64,000 bases of DNA, taken from contig SVTC01000003.1 of NCBI GenBank assembly GCA_015063985.1, forward strand, positions 69,162-133,161, read 5' to 3'. Shown here one piece after another: positions 8,175 through 17,274 of the stretch (positions within the stretch are counted from its first letter, which is position 1; each line of letters begins with the position of its first letter). Source of the DNA: Oscillospiraceae bacterium (lineage in GTDB: Bacteria > Bacillota > Clostridia > Oscillospirales > SIG627). The translations under genes and the position numbers were made by a program. The notes beneath the pieces were generated by a model. It saw only the letters and a program-made list of their open reading frames with translations, was not told the DNA's origin and did no database searches.

Positions 8175-9083
8175 TTAAAGCTCGTATTCGTCCTCAACGG
8201 CTTCTTTTATTTCAAATATGCCATTATCGGCAATATATTTATTATCCGTTGTCACGTGGTAGGTCCTGATCTTATCGTCATAGATCTCAAGTATCTGGTA
8301 TCCCCACGCCCAAGCGGGATCGAAAACGTTGAAGCTGTATTTACCGTCCACAAGCTGAGCGCTGTAGCCGTAGCCGCCGATATCAAAAAGCTTAAGGTCC
8401 CCCATATCCTTACCCATATCTATAACACTGCTGATATGAACGTGACCGCGGTACATACAAACAAGGTCTCGGCTTTCTCTTATCAGCCTCTTTCCCTTAT
8501 CGCTGAAAAGGAAAGCATCAAGGTGATGGGCGCATAAAAATATTTTTTTGCCCTTGTGCTTTTCGAGATTCACGCGCAAAAACTCATCATCCACCAAAGC
8601 CAACTCAGAGCCTGAGCCCGGATCCCTTTCCATTGCGGGAGTACCGGGGAAGGTATCCGCCATAATAAACACAGTATCCCCAAATTCAAGAACGTACTGT
8701 CTGTCGCAGCCCATCATATCCTTCCAAAGCTCGTTGGGCCAGCTGTCGTGATTGCCGGGTATGGCGTAGGAGGGCACGGGTAGGCGATCCATACAATCCT
8801 CCTTGAACTTCTCACAGTAGCTTTTGGGAAGCTTACGGTAATCATAATCATCTATGGAGAGATCTCCCAGAACCAGCACTGCGTCAAGGGGAGATCTTTC
8901 GTGCTCTTTTATTATGTCACGGTACACCTTTTCTACCTTTTCCCTTTGGGACATTCCGAAGGCATTGCCCGATGCCAACGATGCCTTTGCCTCGGGGTAA
9001 AGCTTTTTCAGCTCGCTGTAGCTTTCTTCGCAGGTGTAGTGCATATCGGAAACCAGAAGAAATCTCTTTTTTATTTCTGACAT
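8175..9083 (-). CDS. calcineurin-like metallophosphoesterase
   Basis: 302 residues with the full phosphoesterase signature: DMHYT (D-x-H), VLGDLSIDDYD, PGNHDSWP, FLCAHH and RGHVH. This fold uses two metals to cleave phosphomono- or diesters. There is no signal peptide, so it is predicted cytoplasmic. It is the last gene of a minus-strand run with nitroreductase, flavin reductase and NTPase genes, three bases after the nitroreductase stop. The substrate is unknown. Confidence 0.85.
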   Translation of the reverse strand: MSEIKKRFLLVSDMHYTCEESYSELKKLYPEAKASLASGNAFGMSQREKVEKVYRDIIKEHERSPLDAVLVLGDLSIDDYDYRKLPKSYCEKFKEDCMDRLPVPSYAIPGNHDSWPNELWKDMMGCDRQYVLEFGDTVFIMADTFPGTPAMERDPGSGSELALVDDEFLRVNLEKHKGKKIFLCAHHLDAFLFSDKGKRLIRESRDLVCMYRGHVHISSVIDMGKDMGDLKLFDIGGYGYSAQLVDGKYSFNVFDPAWAWGYQILEIYDDKIRTYHVTTDNKYIADNGIFEIKEAVEDEYEL

Positions 9084-9086
9084 TTT

Positions 9087-9620
9087 TTACTCCTTTACAA
9101 AGCTTATAAGCTCATCCTGACCCTTGCGCTTTTTCTTGCGCAAAACCTCGCCATCCTTGGCATAGCCAAGGGTGATAACAAGCCTGACTGCTCCGTCGAG
9201 ATTGCAGATCTTTGATATTTTTTCACTGTCAAACCAGCCCAGAATGCAAGTCCCCAAGCCTTGGGCTGTGGCTTCGGCGGTGAGATATGCCGCCAGAATA
9301 CCTATATCTATGGAACGGTAATCATTATTTTTAAGCCTTGCTCCCAGCGCCGCCGTTGCAACGTAGGGCTTTTCCGATATCACAAGCATAACGGGAGCAT
9401 CAAGGGCAAATTTATTCATTCCCATTCCTTGAGCTGCCCTTGCCACCTTTTTTGCGGCTTCACCGCTGCATACGGATATCATATAGGGCTGACCGTTGCA
9501 AGCCGAGGGAGCAAGCACGCCGCTTGCCAGAACGGCATCAAGCTTTTCCCTCTCCACCTCCCTCGAGGGGTCGTAATTACGACAGGATTGTCTTGACAGT
9601 GCGATCTTTGAAAAATCCAT
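9087..9620 (-). CDS. nitroreductase-family FMN oxidoreductase
   Basis: 177 residues, typical of the short nitroreductases. It has the N-terminal SRQSCRNYDPSREVEREKL with the FMN-binding Arg-x-x-Arg region, SGVLAPSACNGQPY, and the C-terminal LVITLGYAKDG near GTCILGWFD. Such enzymes use FMN and NAD(P)H to reduce nitro compounds, quinones or enones. It follows the flavin reductase gene with one intervening base, so the two are likely co-translated. Confidence 0.85.
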   Translation of the reverse strand: MDFSKIALSRQSCRNYDPSREVEREKLDAVLASGVLAPSACNGQPYMISVCSGEAAKKVARAAQGMGMNKFALDAPVMLVISEKPYVATAALGARLKNNDYRSIDIGILAAYLTAEATAQGLGTCILGWFDSEKISKICNLDGAVRLVITLGYAKDGEVLRKKKRKGQDELISFVKE

Positions 9621-9621
9621 A

Positions 9622-10188
9622 TCAGCCCTCTTTTATCAGCTTTTTGCCGTCGGAGAAGGCCTTACCCACCCTTTCGCCAAGGCTCCAATAATCGTGGGTA
9701 ACGCTGTCGTACATAATGGGATCAAGCTTCTTTGCATCGATAGCTCCCTTTTCGTCCAGGATGCTTTCATCTGCACTGACGTTGACTATCTCACCTATGC
9801 AAATGCCGTCCTCGTTAAATTTTATAAGCTTACATTCCAGGCACATCGGCAGCTCCTTAATGACGGGAGCGTTAACGTATTCACTCTTGATTGCGGAAAA
9901 CCCCGCCTTTTTAAACTTGTCGGGCACTTTATTTGCGGATACGATACCCACGTAGTCGCAGGGAGCACAGCTTGCGGAGGTGGCAAAGCTGACGGTAAAG
10001 GCTCCCGTCTTTTTTATATTCTCGGTGGTCTTGTGGGAATCGTCGAGGCAGAGCATCACCGTATCGGTGTCGTATATTCCGCCCCACGCCGCATTCATTG
10101 CGTTTGCCTCTCCGTTTTCGTCATAGCTTCCCACGATAAGAACGGGCATGGGATAAAGCCAGGTCTTTGCTCCGAAATTTTTACGCAT
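9622..10188 (-). CDS. flavin reductase family protein (FMN-binding split barrel)
   Basis: 188 residues. The N-terminal KTWLYPMPVLIVGSYDENG, the NAMNAAWGG segment and FTVSFATS show the FMN-binding split barrel of the flavin reductase/FlaRed family. In anaerobes such proteins are often stand-alone flavoproteins. The start overlaps the end of the upstream NTPase gene by eight bases. Confidence 0.8.
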   Translation of the reverse strand: MRKNFGAKTWLYPMPVLIVGSYDENGEANAMNAAWGGIYDTDTVMLCLDDSHKTTENIKKTGAFTVSFATSASCAPCDYVGIVSANKVPDKFKKAGFSAIKSEYVNAPVIKELPMCLECKLIKFNEDGICIGEIVNVSADESILDEKGAIDAKKLDPIMYDSVTHDYWSLGERVGKAFSDGKKLIKEG

Positions 10189-10735
10189 TGTTTTCTCCTT
10201 TCAAATCCAAGGGGCTGATGCCCTTTAAAATATCAGCCTCATAATCTCCGTCGATAAGAATATAATTCACTCCGTGCTTTTTTGCCGACTCAAGAAGCTC
10301 TTCGTTATCGCGGATAAAATCTTCCGCAGTGCACAAATCATCGTCCAACCGCTCCTCAATAACGCAGGAAAATGCTTTTATATCGTCAAAATGCTCCCGT
10401 ATATAGCCTTTACTCATAATAAGACAGTAATATCTTATGCTTTCAAGATATTCCGAGCTAAAGTCCTTTTTCCAATCAAAGGGAATATAACAGCCCTCCA
10501 CGATAAGGTTTTGCTTATTTTCGATGGCGGTTTTTATTATTTCACGAAGGATCGGCCAAAGGTAGTCGGTAAGAGCCTCATCGTCGCTAAGTGGGGTAAG
10601 AGTTGTATTTTGGCTTCTTATAAGCCCCATCTTAAGATGATCTATGGAAAGATAGGGATAATTATACCTTTCAAGCAGCCGCTGGCTTAAAAGCGTCTTT
10701 CCCGTGTGAGATGCGCCAGTTATCAGTATTATCAT
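10181..10735 (-). CDS. P-loop NTPase, small kinase-like (AAA_33 type)
   Basis: 184 residues. It has a Walker A motif GASHTGKT at the N terminus, a LIVEGCYIPFDW strand and an LDDDLCTAEDFI helix. This is the layout of small-molecule or nucleoside kinase-like P-loop proteins; the phosphate acceptor is unknown. The start at 10735 follows GGGGGAAGGGCT; a longer frame upstream has no ribosome site. It heads the four-gene minus-strand operon. Confidence 0.65.
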   Translation of the reverse strand: MIILITGASHTGKTLLSQRLLERYNYPYLSIDHLKMGLIRSQNTTLTPLSDDEALTDYLWPILREIIKTAIENKQNLIVEGCYIPFDWKKDFSSEYLESIRYYCLIMSKGYIREHFDDIKAFSCVIEERLDDDLCTAEDFIRDNEELLESAKKHGVNYILIDGDYEADILKGISPLDLKGENNA

Positions 10736-10769
10736 AGCCCTTCCCCCTAAGCTTTCTCTTTTTCCTTTG

Positions 10770-10798
10770 ATTATAGCATATACGAAAGCATTTTTCAA
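10770..10798 (-). promoter_or_regulatory. promoter of the 10735-8175 operon
   Basis: On the minus strand, TTGAAA (10798-10793), 17-base spacer, TATAAT (10775-10770). Confidence 0.75.
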
Positions 10799-10817
10799 TC
10801 AAAAACTTTAAATGATA

Positions 10818-10846
10818 TTGATTTTTAAAGCCGCGGATGATAAAAT
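10818..10846 (+). promoter_or_regulatory. promoter of the GH29-like gene
   Basis: TTGATT at 10818-10823, 17-base spacer, TAAAAT at 10841-10846. The -10 lies in TGATAAAATATCCTCA, a 16-base block repeated exactly at 31772-31787 before the sugar-kinase gene. Confidence 0.65.
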
Positions 10847-10889
10847 ATCCTCAATACCTCCATCACAAAAACAAAAAAGGAATGCTGCC

Positions 10890-12563
10890 ATGAATAATAA
10901 AGCCTTTGACTTTCATAAATACAAATACGGGCTTTTCGTTCACTACGTCCACGGGCTTTCCTTCTTCTCCGACGGAAGACGCCCCAAGGATATAAACGAG
11001 ACCCTCGACTCCTTTGATGCCCGCGGCTTTGCCGATGACGTAGCCTCTATGGGAGTACAGTACGTAGTCCTCACCGCCTGGCACTATAATATGATCACGC
11101 TCTACCCCAGCAAGGTCAACGAAAAATACAGAGGCAAGCCCTTAGCACGCAGGGATCTTCTGGGCGAGATAATAGACGGACTCAATTCCAAAGGCATAAA
11201 GGTCATACTCTACACCCATCCCAGAGACGGACACGATTTTGACTCCGCCGACCGCGAGGCTACGGGCTGGGGCGAGGGCTACAATACCGCCTCAAGCGCA
11301 AAGGACAAGCCCGATCCCAATAAATTCAACGGCGCAAGGTGGAATGAATATATAAAAGAGCTTTACACAGAGCTTGCCGACAAATACGCAAAAAAGCTCT
11401 ACGGCTTCTATACCGACGGAGTAGGTCCATATGACGGCAGAGATCCCGCCATGGAGAAGAATCTTCAGGTGGTGGATTATCTTATGCTGAGACGCATAAT
11501 GAAATCCAAAAACCCCGAGCTTTGTATGATACAAAACTATTTCGGATACATCTTTTCCAACGACTACGCCATGCCCGAGGGATATTTCGGCTTTGAGGGA
11601 AAGGCGCTGAAAAGCAACGTGGAAGCTCTTCCCGCCGCAGAAAAGTCGCTGGCGATGAGCCCCTTTGACGGAGGCTGGATGCCCGGTCTTCCTTTGGACA
11701 ACAAGGACAGCGATCCTCACTCTGCGCCGATCGAAAACGCAGTCAAGTTCGTTTTATTCAACGCATCCTGCACGGTGGGAGGCGGCACTGTCTATGCCAC
11801 CGGCCCCTACTGTGAGGGTAATATTTGGCAGAGCGGCGCTTTGGATTATCTTAAGGCGATCGGAGAAAAGCTCAGGGAATATAAAAAAAGCGCCCTTGAT
11901 GCAAAGGTCAGCTTAAGCTTTCCCACCATATCGGGCGACACCTTAAGCTCCCTGGGTAACAAATTCTTCTTCACCTCGGAGGATGAAAAATACGAATACC
12001 TACACCTTACAAAAGAAACCGAGCAGGTAATTCTCAAAGAAAGCCTTGACGGCGCCGAGCTCCATTCTCCCCTTTCCCTCACCGAGGGCTTAAGGATAGA
12101 AGGCTTCGACGGAAAGCTCTTGAGGCTTTCGGGAGATTTTGACCCCATCGACAGCGTTATCCGCTTTGAAAGAAGGGGCACCGCCCTTTCTCCCCGCATC
12201 CAATGGATAAACGACACCGATAAGCGCATAAGATACTCGGCGGATTGGAAATACCACCATCTCGATCAAAGCCCCCTGCGCCAAGAGATAACCAAGGGCT
12301 GCTTTGAAAGCGATCTGCACCGCAGTCTTGCCAAGGGCGCCAATGCATTTTTGGCCTTCGAGGGCTCGGTGGCAGAGATCTACGGCAGAGGAGAGGTATC
12401 GGTATTCATAGACGGAGTCAAGCTTTGCGACGTCAAAAGCACCGCCGCACAAGTCTCAAGAAGCCCCGTATTCACCTCACCCGAGCTCTACGGCGGCTGG
12501 CACACTCTATATTTGGTCACCGAAACAGAATTTGATCTTGATGCCGTGAGAATAATAAACTAA
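10890..12563 (+). CDS. alpha-L-fucosidase-like glycoside hydrolase (GH29-like)
   Basis: 557 residues from the ATG at 10890, which follows AAAAAAGGAA; an upstream in-frame ATG at 10812 lies inside the promoter and is rejected. The N-terminal ~340 residues form a GH29-type barrel: YVVLTAWHYNMITLYPSK matches the family's His-rich substrate loop, KGIKVILYTHPRD follows, and FYTDGVGPYD probably carries the nucleophile Asp. The C-terminal part looks like beta-sandwich domains. No signal peptide is seen, so it would act on imported oligosaccharides. Sugar specificity is inferred from family only. Confidence 0.65.
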   Translation: MNNKAFDFHKYKYGLFVHYVHGLSFFSDGRRPKDINETLDSFDARGFADDVASMGVQYVVLTAWHYNMITLYPSKVNEKYRGKPLARRDLLGEIIDGLNSKGIKVILYTHPRDGHDFDSADREATGWGEGYNTASSAKDKPDPNKFNGARWNEYIKELYTELADKYAKKLYGFYTDGVGPYDGRDPAMEKNLQVVDYLMLRRIMKSKNPELCMIQNYFGYIFSNDYAMPEGYFGFEGKALKSNVEALPAAEKSLAMSPFDGGWMPGLPLDNKDSDPHSAPIENAVKFVLFNASCTVGGGTVYATGPYCEGNIWQSGALDYLKAIGEKLREYKKSALDAKVSLSFPTISGDTLSSLGNKFFFTSEDEKYEYLHLTKETEQVILKESLDGAELHSPLSLTEGLRIEGFDGKLLRLSGDFDPIDSVIRFERRGTALSPRIQWINDTDKRIRYSADWKYHHLDQSPLRQEITKGCFESDLHRSLAKGANAFLAFEGSVAEIYGRGEVSVFIDGVKLCDVKSTAAQVSRSPVFTSPELYGGWHTLYLVTETEFDLDAVRIIN

Positions 12564-12581
12564 AGGGCTCAAAGCCCAAAG

Positions 12582-12617
12582 GAGCCGTCCGCAAAAAATG
12601 CGGACGGCTCGGTTTTT
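12582..12617. terminator. terminator between convergent genes
   Basis: Stem GAGCCGTCCGCA-AAAAA-TGCGGACGGCTC (12582-12610) followed by GGTTTTTT. It sits between the GH29-like gene and the convergent unknown gene, directly at the latter's stop. Confidence 0.85.
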
Positions 12618-14296
12618 TATTTTCTTGATGCCAGTGCCTCGGTTACCGCCATAGCTATTCCAAAGCCGAAAAAGCAAATTGCAAAAAGAAGTCCCCATGG
12701 CATTATACCTATCATTTCTCCTATGTGCTCAACTCCCAGGACCACAGAGGTGACACTGCAGCAGATCAAAAACATCGCCGCCAGAAAAAGCACCGCAAAA
12801 AGTCCCCCGCATACAAGAGAAACAAGAATAAAGCTTTTCCAATCAAAGGGAATATTTCCCGATAAAAGCCCTTTTTCCTTTTTCGTGATCGGCTCGCACA
12901 TAGCCTTTTTTGCGGCTATCTGGGTCATCTCTCCGAGAGCATCAAGCTCACCGTCGGAAAGGATAAAGGACTTAAAAAGCCTTTTTCCTTCCGCATCAAA
13001 GGTGCAGGAAAAAACATCTGCGTCCTCCCCTTCGCCCTTTTTCAAAAAAGCCGTGGCACAGTTAAACTGCAGATCAAAGCTTGAGTTACTGCTGTCCTCA
13101 ACACAGAAGACCGTGTACTTTACCCTTTTCTCTCTTCCTACAAAATAGGACATCCCGTAGCTTTGTTCAAGACGGATCTTCTTCATTGGTCCGATCATTG
13201 TAAACAAGGGATAGGAGCCGCTAAAGCCCAGAGAATGAAGCTTTTCTTCAATGAGCCCTCTCATTTTTTCAAGCTCGTCGGCATCCTTAAGCTGTACCTG
13301 AGACTCATAGCCCTCCTGGCTTTGGACGATAAGACCGTAAAGCTCTCTGAAAAGCGGCTCGTTTTCACTTTTGCAGAGCAGAGCCTTCAGCCTTCCGAAG
13401 CTTCTGCGGGAAGCCTCATCCTTGAATCTGAAGGGGGAGAGCTTTTTTAACCTTGCCAAAACCTTTTTGGCATTATGCTTTTCTGCATACTCGGCAAGAA
13501 GCTCAAAGGAATATTCTTTATCACCGTCAACCAATCCCCAAAATACCTCGAGTTCCCGCAAGAGAGGGAGCAGGGCGAGCTCCCTTTGGTTAAAATACTC
13601 ATCCCCAAGCTCATTTTTCGAAAGGATGGCGGCAGCTACTGTTCCGATATGCTCCCAGGGGTCATCCAACATAAACCTTTCGTGGGCGCGAAACACCTTT
13701 ACTTCTACCTCGGCTCGTGTAAAATAAAGCTTTACGGGAACGCTTCTTTCCCTTTCGTAATCCTCTGCCTTGAATTCAAGGCAGTATCCCCCGTTGAGCT
13801 TTGTGATCCTCATATCGGAAAAATCAAGCTCGTTATATTCCTTAAAGGAATACTCCTCATCTGTATACAGTATCAAGACTTTGGAAAAGGAGCATCTGCT
13901 ATTGAGAATAAAGCCCAATCCGTCATTTCTTTTTTCGGGGCAGGGGCTTGTCCACATATTCTCGGCAAGGTACAAAAACGCCTTTTTCACGTCCTCGGAA
14001 AACTCCTCCAAGGCCTCTCTGACAGAAGCAAGCCTTATCTTTTCCTCCTCTTCGACGGCCTTCTTACATTCAAGGCAAAAACCAATAAGCTCACCGGCAC
14101 TGCAACGGGAGAAAAAGCTCACAAGCTGCTCTTCAAGATCACCGTCGGAAATATAGGTCTTTTTCAGCCATTTGCATATTTTTTTCTGCTTTTTCTCATC
14201 GGCTGATGCAGGCTCGCAATCAAATACGGTCGCGGCGATCTCGTACGCGGAGCCAAATAGGCTCTTTGATTCTTTATCTATTTTCGATATATCCAT
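12617..14296 (-). CDS. unknown protein with C-terminal membrane segments
   Basis: 559 residues; no family recognised. The first ~480 residues are soluble, rich in Glu, Lys and Leu, with helical stretches such as KKAVEEEEKIRLASVREALE. Two hydrophobic segments near the C terminus (SFILVSLVCGGLFAVLFLAA and MPWGLLFAICFFGFGIAMAV) would anchor it in the membrane with the large N-terminal part probably cytoplasmic. It follows a small membrane-anchored gene with two bases between them, so the two may form a pair. No catalytic motif is evident. Confidence 0.6.
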   Translation of the reverse strand: MDISKIDKESKSLFGSAYEIAATVFDCEPASADEKKQKKICKWLKKTYISDGDLEEQLVSFFSRCSAGELIGFCLECKKAVEEEEKIRLASVREALEEFSEDVKKAFLYLAENMWTSPCPEKRNDGLGFILNSRCSFSKVLILYTDEEYSFKEYNELDFSDMRITKLNGGYCLEFKAEDYERERSVPVKLYFTRAEVEVKVFRAHERFMLDDPWEHIGTVAAAILSKNELGDEYFNQRELALLPLLRELEVFWGLVDGDKEYSFELLAEYAEKHNAKKVLARLKKLSPFRFKDEASRRSFGRLKALLCKSENEPLFRELYGLIVQSQEGYESQVQLKDADELEKMRGLIEEKLHSLGFSGSYPLFTMIGPMKKIRLEQSYGMSYFVGREKRVKYTVFCVEDSSNSSFDLQFNCATAFLKKGEGEDADVFSCTFDAEGKRLFKSFILSDGELDALGEMTQIAAKKAMCEPITKKEKGLLSGNIPFDWKSFILVSLVCGGLFAVLFLAAMFLICCSVTSVVLGVEHIGEMIGIMPWGLLFAICFFGFGIAMAVTEALASRK

Positions 14297-14298
14297 AT

Positions 14299-14853
14299 TT
14301 ACTCTCCCACGATCAGTCTTAAGGCATCCAAATAGTTTGAATATACAAGCGGTATGAGCTCAAAGCCCTCGTAGCTTATTTCGGGATTTTCCTCCAAAAG
14401 ATCTCTGTCCACCAAAACAGCCGCAGTCTTTATACGATCCTCTCCCAAAAGCTCGTTTACCTCCTTGATATCCGCCTCCACCTCGGAGGCAATATCCACG
14501 TATTCATCATCTGTCTCTGTGGTAAATATCTTCCTTTCCTCATCGACCGAAAGGTTCAAAAGATCTCCCACGATCAAAACGTCCTTATATACAAAAAAGC
14601 CGTAGCCCGTAAAATCTTCCGCCTCCCCCTTGTAAAAGCTTATGGGAAGACCGTGCTTTTTTATTACCTCGTAGATTCCCAAATAACTCGCCGAGGCACA
14701 AAGCCAGTTGTATTTTTCTCCTCTGTCCTTGTAATAGGCGCTTCTTTTATACTTTATATAATCTATGGGAGTGTACAAAGCCAGCCCCAATAAAAACAAT
14801 ATTGCCAAGGGGAACACCAATACAGTCAATATTCCGTTTAAGATCTTTTTCAT
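14299..14853 (-). CDS. unknown membrane-anchored protein
   Basis: 184 residues with a single strong N-terminal membrane span (LTVLVFPLAILFLLGLALYT) and a soluble, acidic remainder. No family recognised. It sits between the GH36-like gene (14 bases upstream) and the 559-residue unknown membrane protein (two bases downstream), so all three are probably co-transcribed. The residue pattern FELIPLVYSNYLDALRLIVGE at the C terminus gives no functional clue. Confidence 0.55.
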   Translation of the reverse strand: MKKILNGILTVLVFPLAILFLLGLALYTPIDYIKYKRSAYYKDRGEKYNWLCASASYLGIYEVIKKHGLPISFYKGEAEDFTGYGFFVYKDVLIVGDLLNLSVDEERKIFTTETDDEYVDIASEVEADIKEVNELLGEDRIKTAAVLVDRDLLEENPEISYEGFELIPLVYSNYLDALRLIVGE

Positions 14854-14867
14854 GTTTCTCCTTTTTG

Positions 14868-16679
14868 TTAAAGCCTTGCCAAAAAGCTCTCGTGAGGCAA
14901 GAGAGTCACCTCCAGCACTCCGTTATGATATTTAAACTCACCGTCACCTTCGGGGCTGCGCTTAAGTCCCTCTATCCTTTTTACGGCGGGAACGTCCTCC
15001 CAATTTATAACAAGGATCTCATCCTCAGCCATCCACACCGAGGGTAAACGTATATCATCGGGAAGGAAAACGGGGCGCGCACTGTCTCTTGCCGCTTCAA
15101 GAGCCTCGTTTATTATGCCTATTCCCTTTTCGTTAAGAGCCGAGATACGGTCGGAGAGAAATATATTTCCGCCGCAAACAGCCACCAAACGGGCCCAGGT
15201 ACGTGCCTCAAGCTCGTTGAACTGATCCCCGTTTCTCCAACGGCTTTTGAAGAAATCACCGTCGGTCATTTCGCTTCTGCGCTTGGGAAGCAGATATTTG
15301 GGCTCTCCCGCCCATTTGAGCTCCTCGTCGGAGGTGTCCTTGCCCCTCACCACCAAAAAATCGGGATCTATCCTGGTTACTATGCCGTTATACATCCAGG
15401 TCCAGGTCAACGCCTCGGCTATCCATTTAACGTGAGGAAACTGATTATGGATATCCACGGCGATCCTCATCGAGGGAGCCACGTTTGCTCCGCACTGTAC
15501 GGGAAGAGAGCATCCCAAAATAACAACGTCCTCTCCCGTGGCATTTTTTATATCCCCTATAAGCTCACTCAAGGCCGAATATGCCGTTGCCTTGGGATCG
15601 AAAAAGCTTTTTGCCTTGCTCAGAGGAGAAAGATAGTCTATTTTAAAAAGGCGGTATCCCTTTTGATAAAGCCTCTTATAGCTTTCCAGAATAAAGCTTT
15701 TTGCATCGGGTACCGTAGGGTCTATAAGGTAGGTGTCGCCTATATCCCTTATATACTCCCCCTTTGCATCGCGGCAGAACCAATCCATTCTGTCTTCAAA
15801 GCCCGTAACGCTTTTCTTCATAAGAAGCGGCGCCATCCAGATGCCGGGCTTAAAGCCATAGGCTATTATTTCCCTCGCCACGGCTTCCAGACCGCAGGAG
15901 AATTTTTCGTTTTCACACCAATCTCCCCAATCCTTCTGCCAGCCGTCATCTATGACTATATATTCAAGCTCGTCGGACAATCCCGCCTCCTTCAAAGCTC
16001 TGACGTTTTCAAATATATCCTCGGGGCAGACCGAGTCAAGATAATAATCCCAGCTGTTCCAGCCGCAAAGCTTCGGCATGGGAAAATCGCTTTGGGGCAA
16101 AAGCTCACGGTATACGTCAAAAAGCTCGGATACAGTCACGCTTTCAAAGCAGAGTACCCTCTCTGTGCAAAGCCGCCTTTGATTTTTCATCCCCTCGGTG
16201 AATTCGGTCTTTGCAAAAAGATAATACCCTCCGTCCCTGAGCACCGCGCCGGCACCTGCGATATTGTTAAGCGGCACGGTAAAGGCAAGCGCCGTACCTT
16301 CACTTACGGGAGAGGCAAAAAGCCCCGCCCCGTCGGAAAAATACTCCGCACCCTCTCTTAATTCGCAGGGGAATCTGTTCTCGCTGTGATAAAGACTGTT
16401 CCCGAAAAGCATAAATCTGTCAGTCTTTTCGGGCGGCTCCAAGGCTATGATCGGGCAGTCTATTCTGCTTATTCCCAAGGGCTTATCGCCACTGACCTCA
16501 AGCTCTGCAAGCTCCGCTCCCTGGCAAGGTGTAAGGCTCAATTTCACCCTTGCGCCTTTGATATGTGTCTCATATACGGTCTTGTTGCCGTGGCTTACGG
16601 GCGTCAATTCATCGATATCTACCTCTACGGTGTCGTTTTCAAAATATATTCTGAAGCTTTCTTTTTTTATTCTTTTCAT
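14868..16679 (-). CDS. alpha-galactosidase-like glycoside hydrolase (GH36/melibiase type)
   Basis: 603 residues. An N-terminal beta-sandwich (~170 residues) is followed by the GH36 barrel: WNSWDYYLDSVCPEDI, YIVIDDGWQKDWGDW, GFKPGIWMAPLL, LFKIDYLSPL with the expected nucleophile Asp, and the GCSLPVQCG...R segment that normally holds the acid/base region. A short C-terminal beta domain follows. The start at 16679 (MKRIKKESF) follows GGAGGG and is preferred over the in-frame start at 16712. No signal peptide is present, suggesting intracellular processing of imported oligosaccharides. Confidence 0.75.
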   Translation of the reverse strand: MKRIKKESFRIYFENDTVEVDIDELTPVSHGNKTVYETHIKGARVKLSLTPCQGAELAELEVSGDKPLGISRIDCPIIALEPPEKTDRFMLFGNSLYHSENRFPCELREGAEYFSDGAGLFASPVSEGTALAFTVPLNNIAGAGAVLRDGGYYLFAKTEFTEGMKNQRRLCTERVLCFESVTVSELFDVYRELLPQSDFPMPKLCGWNSWDYYLDSVCPEDIFENVRALKEAGLSDELEYIVIDDGWQKDWGDWCENEKFSCGLEAVAREIIAYGFKPGIWMAPLLMKKSVTGFEDRMDWFCRDAKGEYIRDIGDTYLIDPTVPDAKSFILESYKRLYQKGYRLFKIDYLSPLSKAKSFFDPKATAYSALSELIGDIKNATGEDVVILGCSLPVQCGANVAPSMRIAVDIHNQFPHVKWIAEALTWTWMYNGIVTRIDPDFLVVRGKDTSDEELKWAGEPKYLLPKRRSEMTDGDFFKSRWRNGDQFNELEARTWARLVAVCGGNIFLSDRISALNEKGIGIINEALEAARDSARPVFLPDDIRLPSVWMAEDEILVINWEDVPAVKRIEGLKRSPEGDGEFKYHNGVLEVTLLPHESFLARL

Positions 16680-16724
16680 ACTGTCCCTCCGAGCTATTAT
16701 CATTAAGGCCACATTCTGCCAATC

Positions 16725-16753
16725 ATTTTAACACATAGCATCTCAAAATGCAA
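16725..16753 (-). promoter_or_regulatory. promoter of the GH36-like operon
   Basis: On the minus strand, TTGCAT (16753-16748), 17-base spacer, TAAAAT (16730-16725). Confidence 0.6.
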
Positions 16754-16757
16754 TAAA

Positions 16758-16787
16758 AAGATCCGTTCCATCATAAGAACGGATCTT
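16758..16787. terminator. terminator downstream of the deacetylase pair
   Basis: AAGATCCGTTC-loop-GAACGGATCTT with an A run on the left and a T run on the right. It terminates the minus-strand transcript ending at 16795. Confidence 0.8.
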
Positions 16788-16794
16788 GATTTTT

Positions 16795-17274
16795 TCAGTC
16801 CTCCTCGGGAAAGACTCTGCGGCAGCCGCCCTTTGGGAGACGGTAGGTCCAGGACTGCAGACGCAAGCGCTTGGAAAGATACTTATCCTCAAGCTTATCC
16901 CAATGGAGCCACACACCCTTGTAGCTGCGATCCCTGACTATGGGAAACTGGTCCATATCTATCTGCCAGGCTTCGGGCAAAACAGTGACACTGTCAGCGT
17001 CGCCGCAAAGAAGCTCAAGGGCTCCGCGAAGCCAATCGGCAGTGCCCAAAAGCTTTCCTCCCACCTTGACCGAGGTTGGAAGCCAGCCCTCCGAGGGCAT
17101 TTCCGTTGCGGATTTCGTCATTTCCTTTCTTGTCACGGTAACGGGCTCAGTTATGGCATAAGGCTCCTCCAAAAAGCCATGCACCCAGCCGCATTTATGT
17201 TCCTCGGCACCCTTAAGCATTTCTCTGCAGGCACAAAAAACGTCGCTGATGCAATAGGAATCTGGAAGTGTCAC
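16795..17274 (-). CDS. unknown protein translated with the deacetylase
   Basis: 159 residues starting at a GTG that overlaps the deacetylase stop (GTGA). No family recognised. It is rich in Trp, Cys and charged residues (CISDVFCACREML, GKLLGTADWLRGALELLCGD, SKRLRLQSWTYRLPKGGCRR). The overlap implies the two products are made together; a partner subunit or a domain split off the deacetylase are both possible. There is no signal peptide. Confidence 0.55.
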   Translation of the reverse strand: MTLPDSYCISDVFCACREMLKGAEEHKCGWVHGFLEEPYAITEPVTVTRKEMTKSATEMPSEGWLPTSVKVGGKLLGTADWLRGALELLCGDADSVTVLPEAWQIDMDQFPIVRDRSYKGVWLHWDKLEDKYLSKRLRLQSWTYRLPKGGCRRVFPEED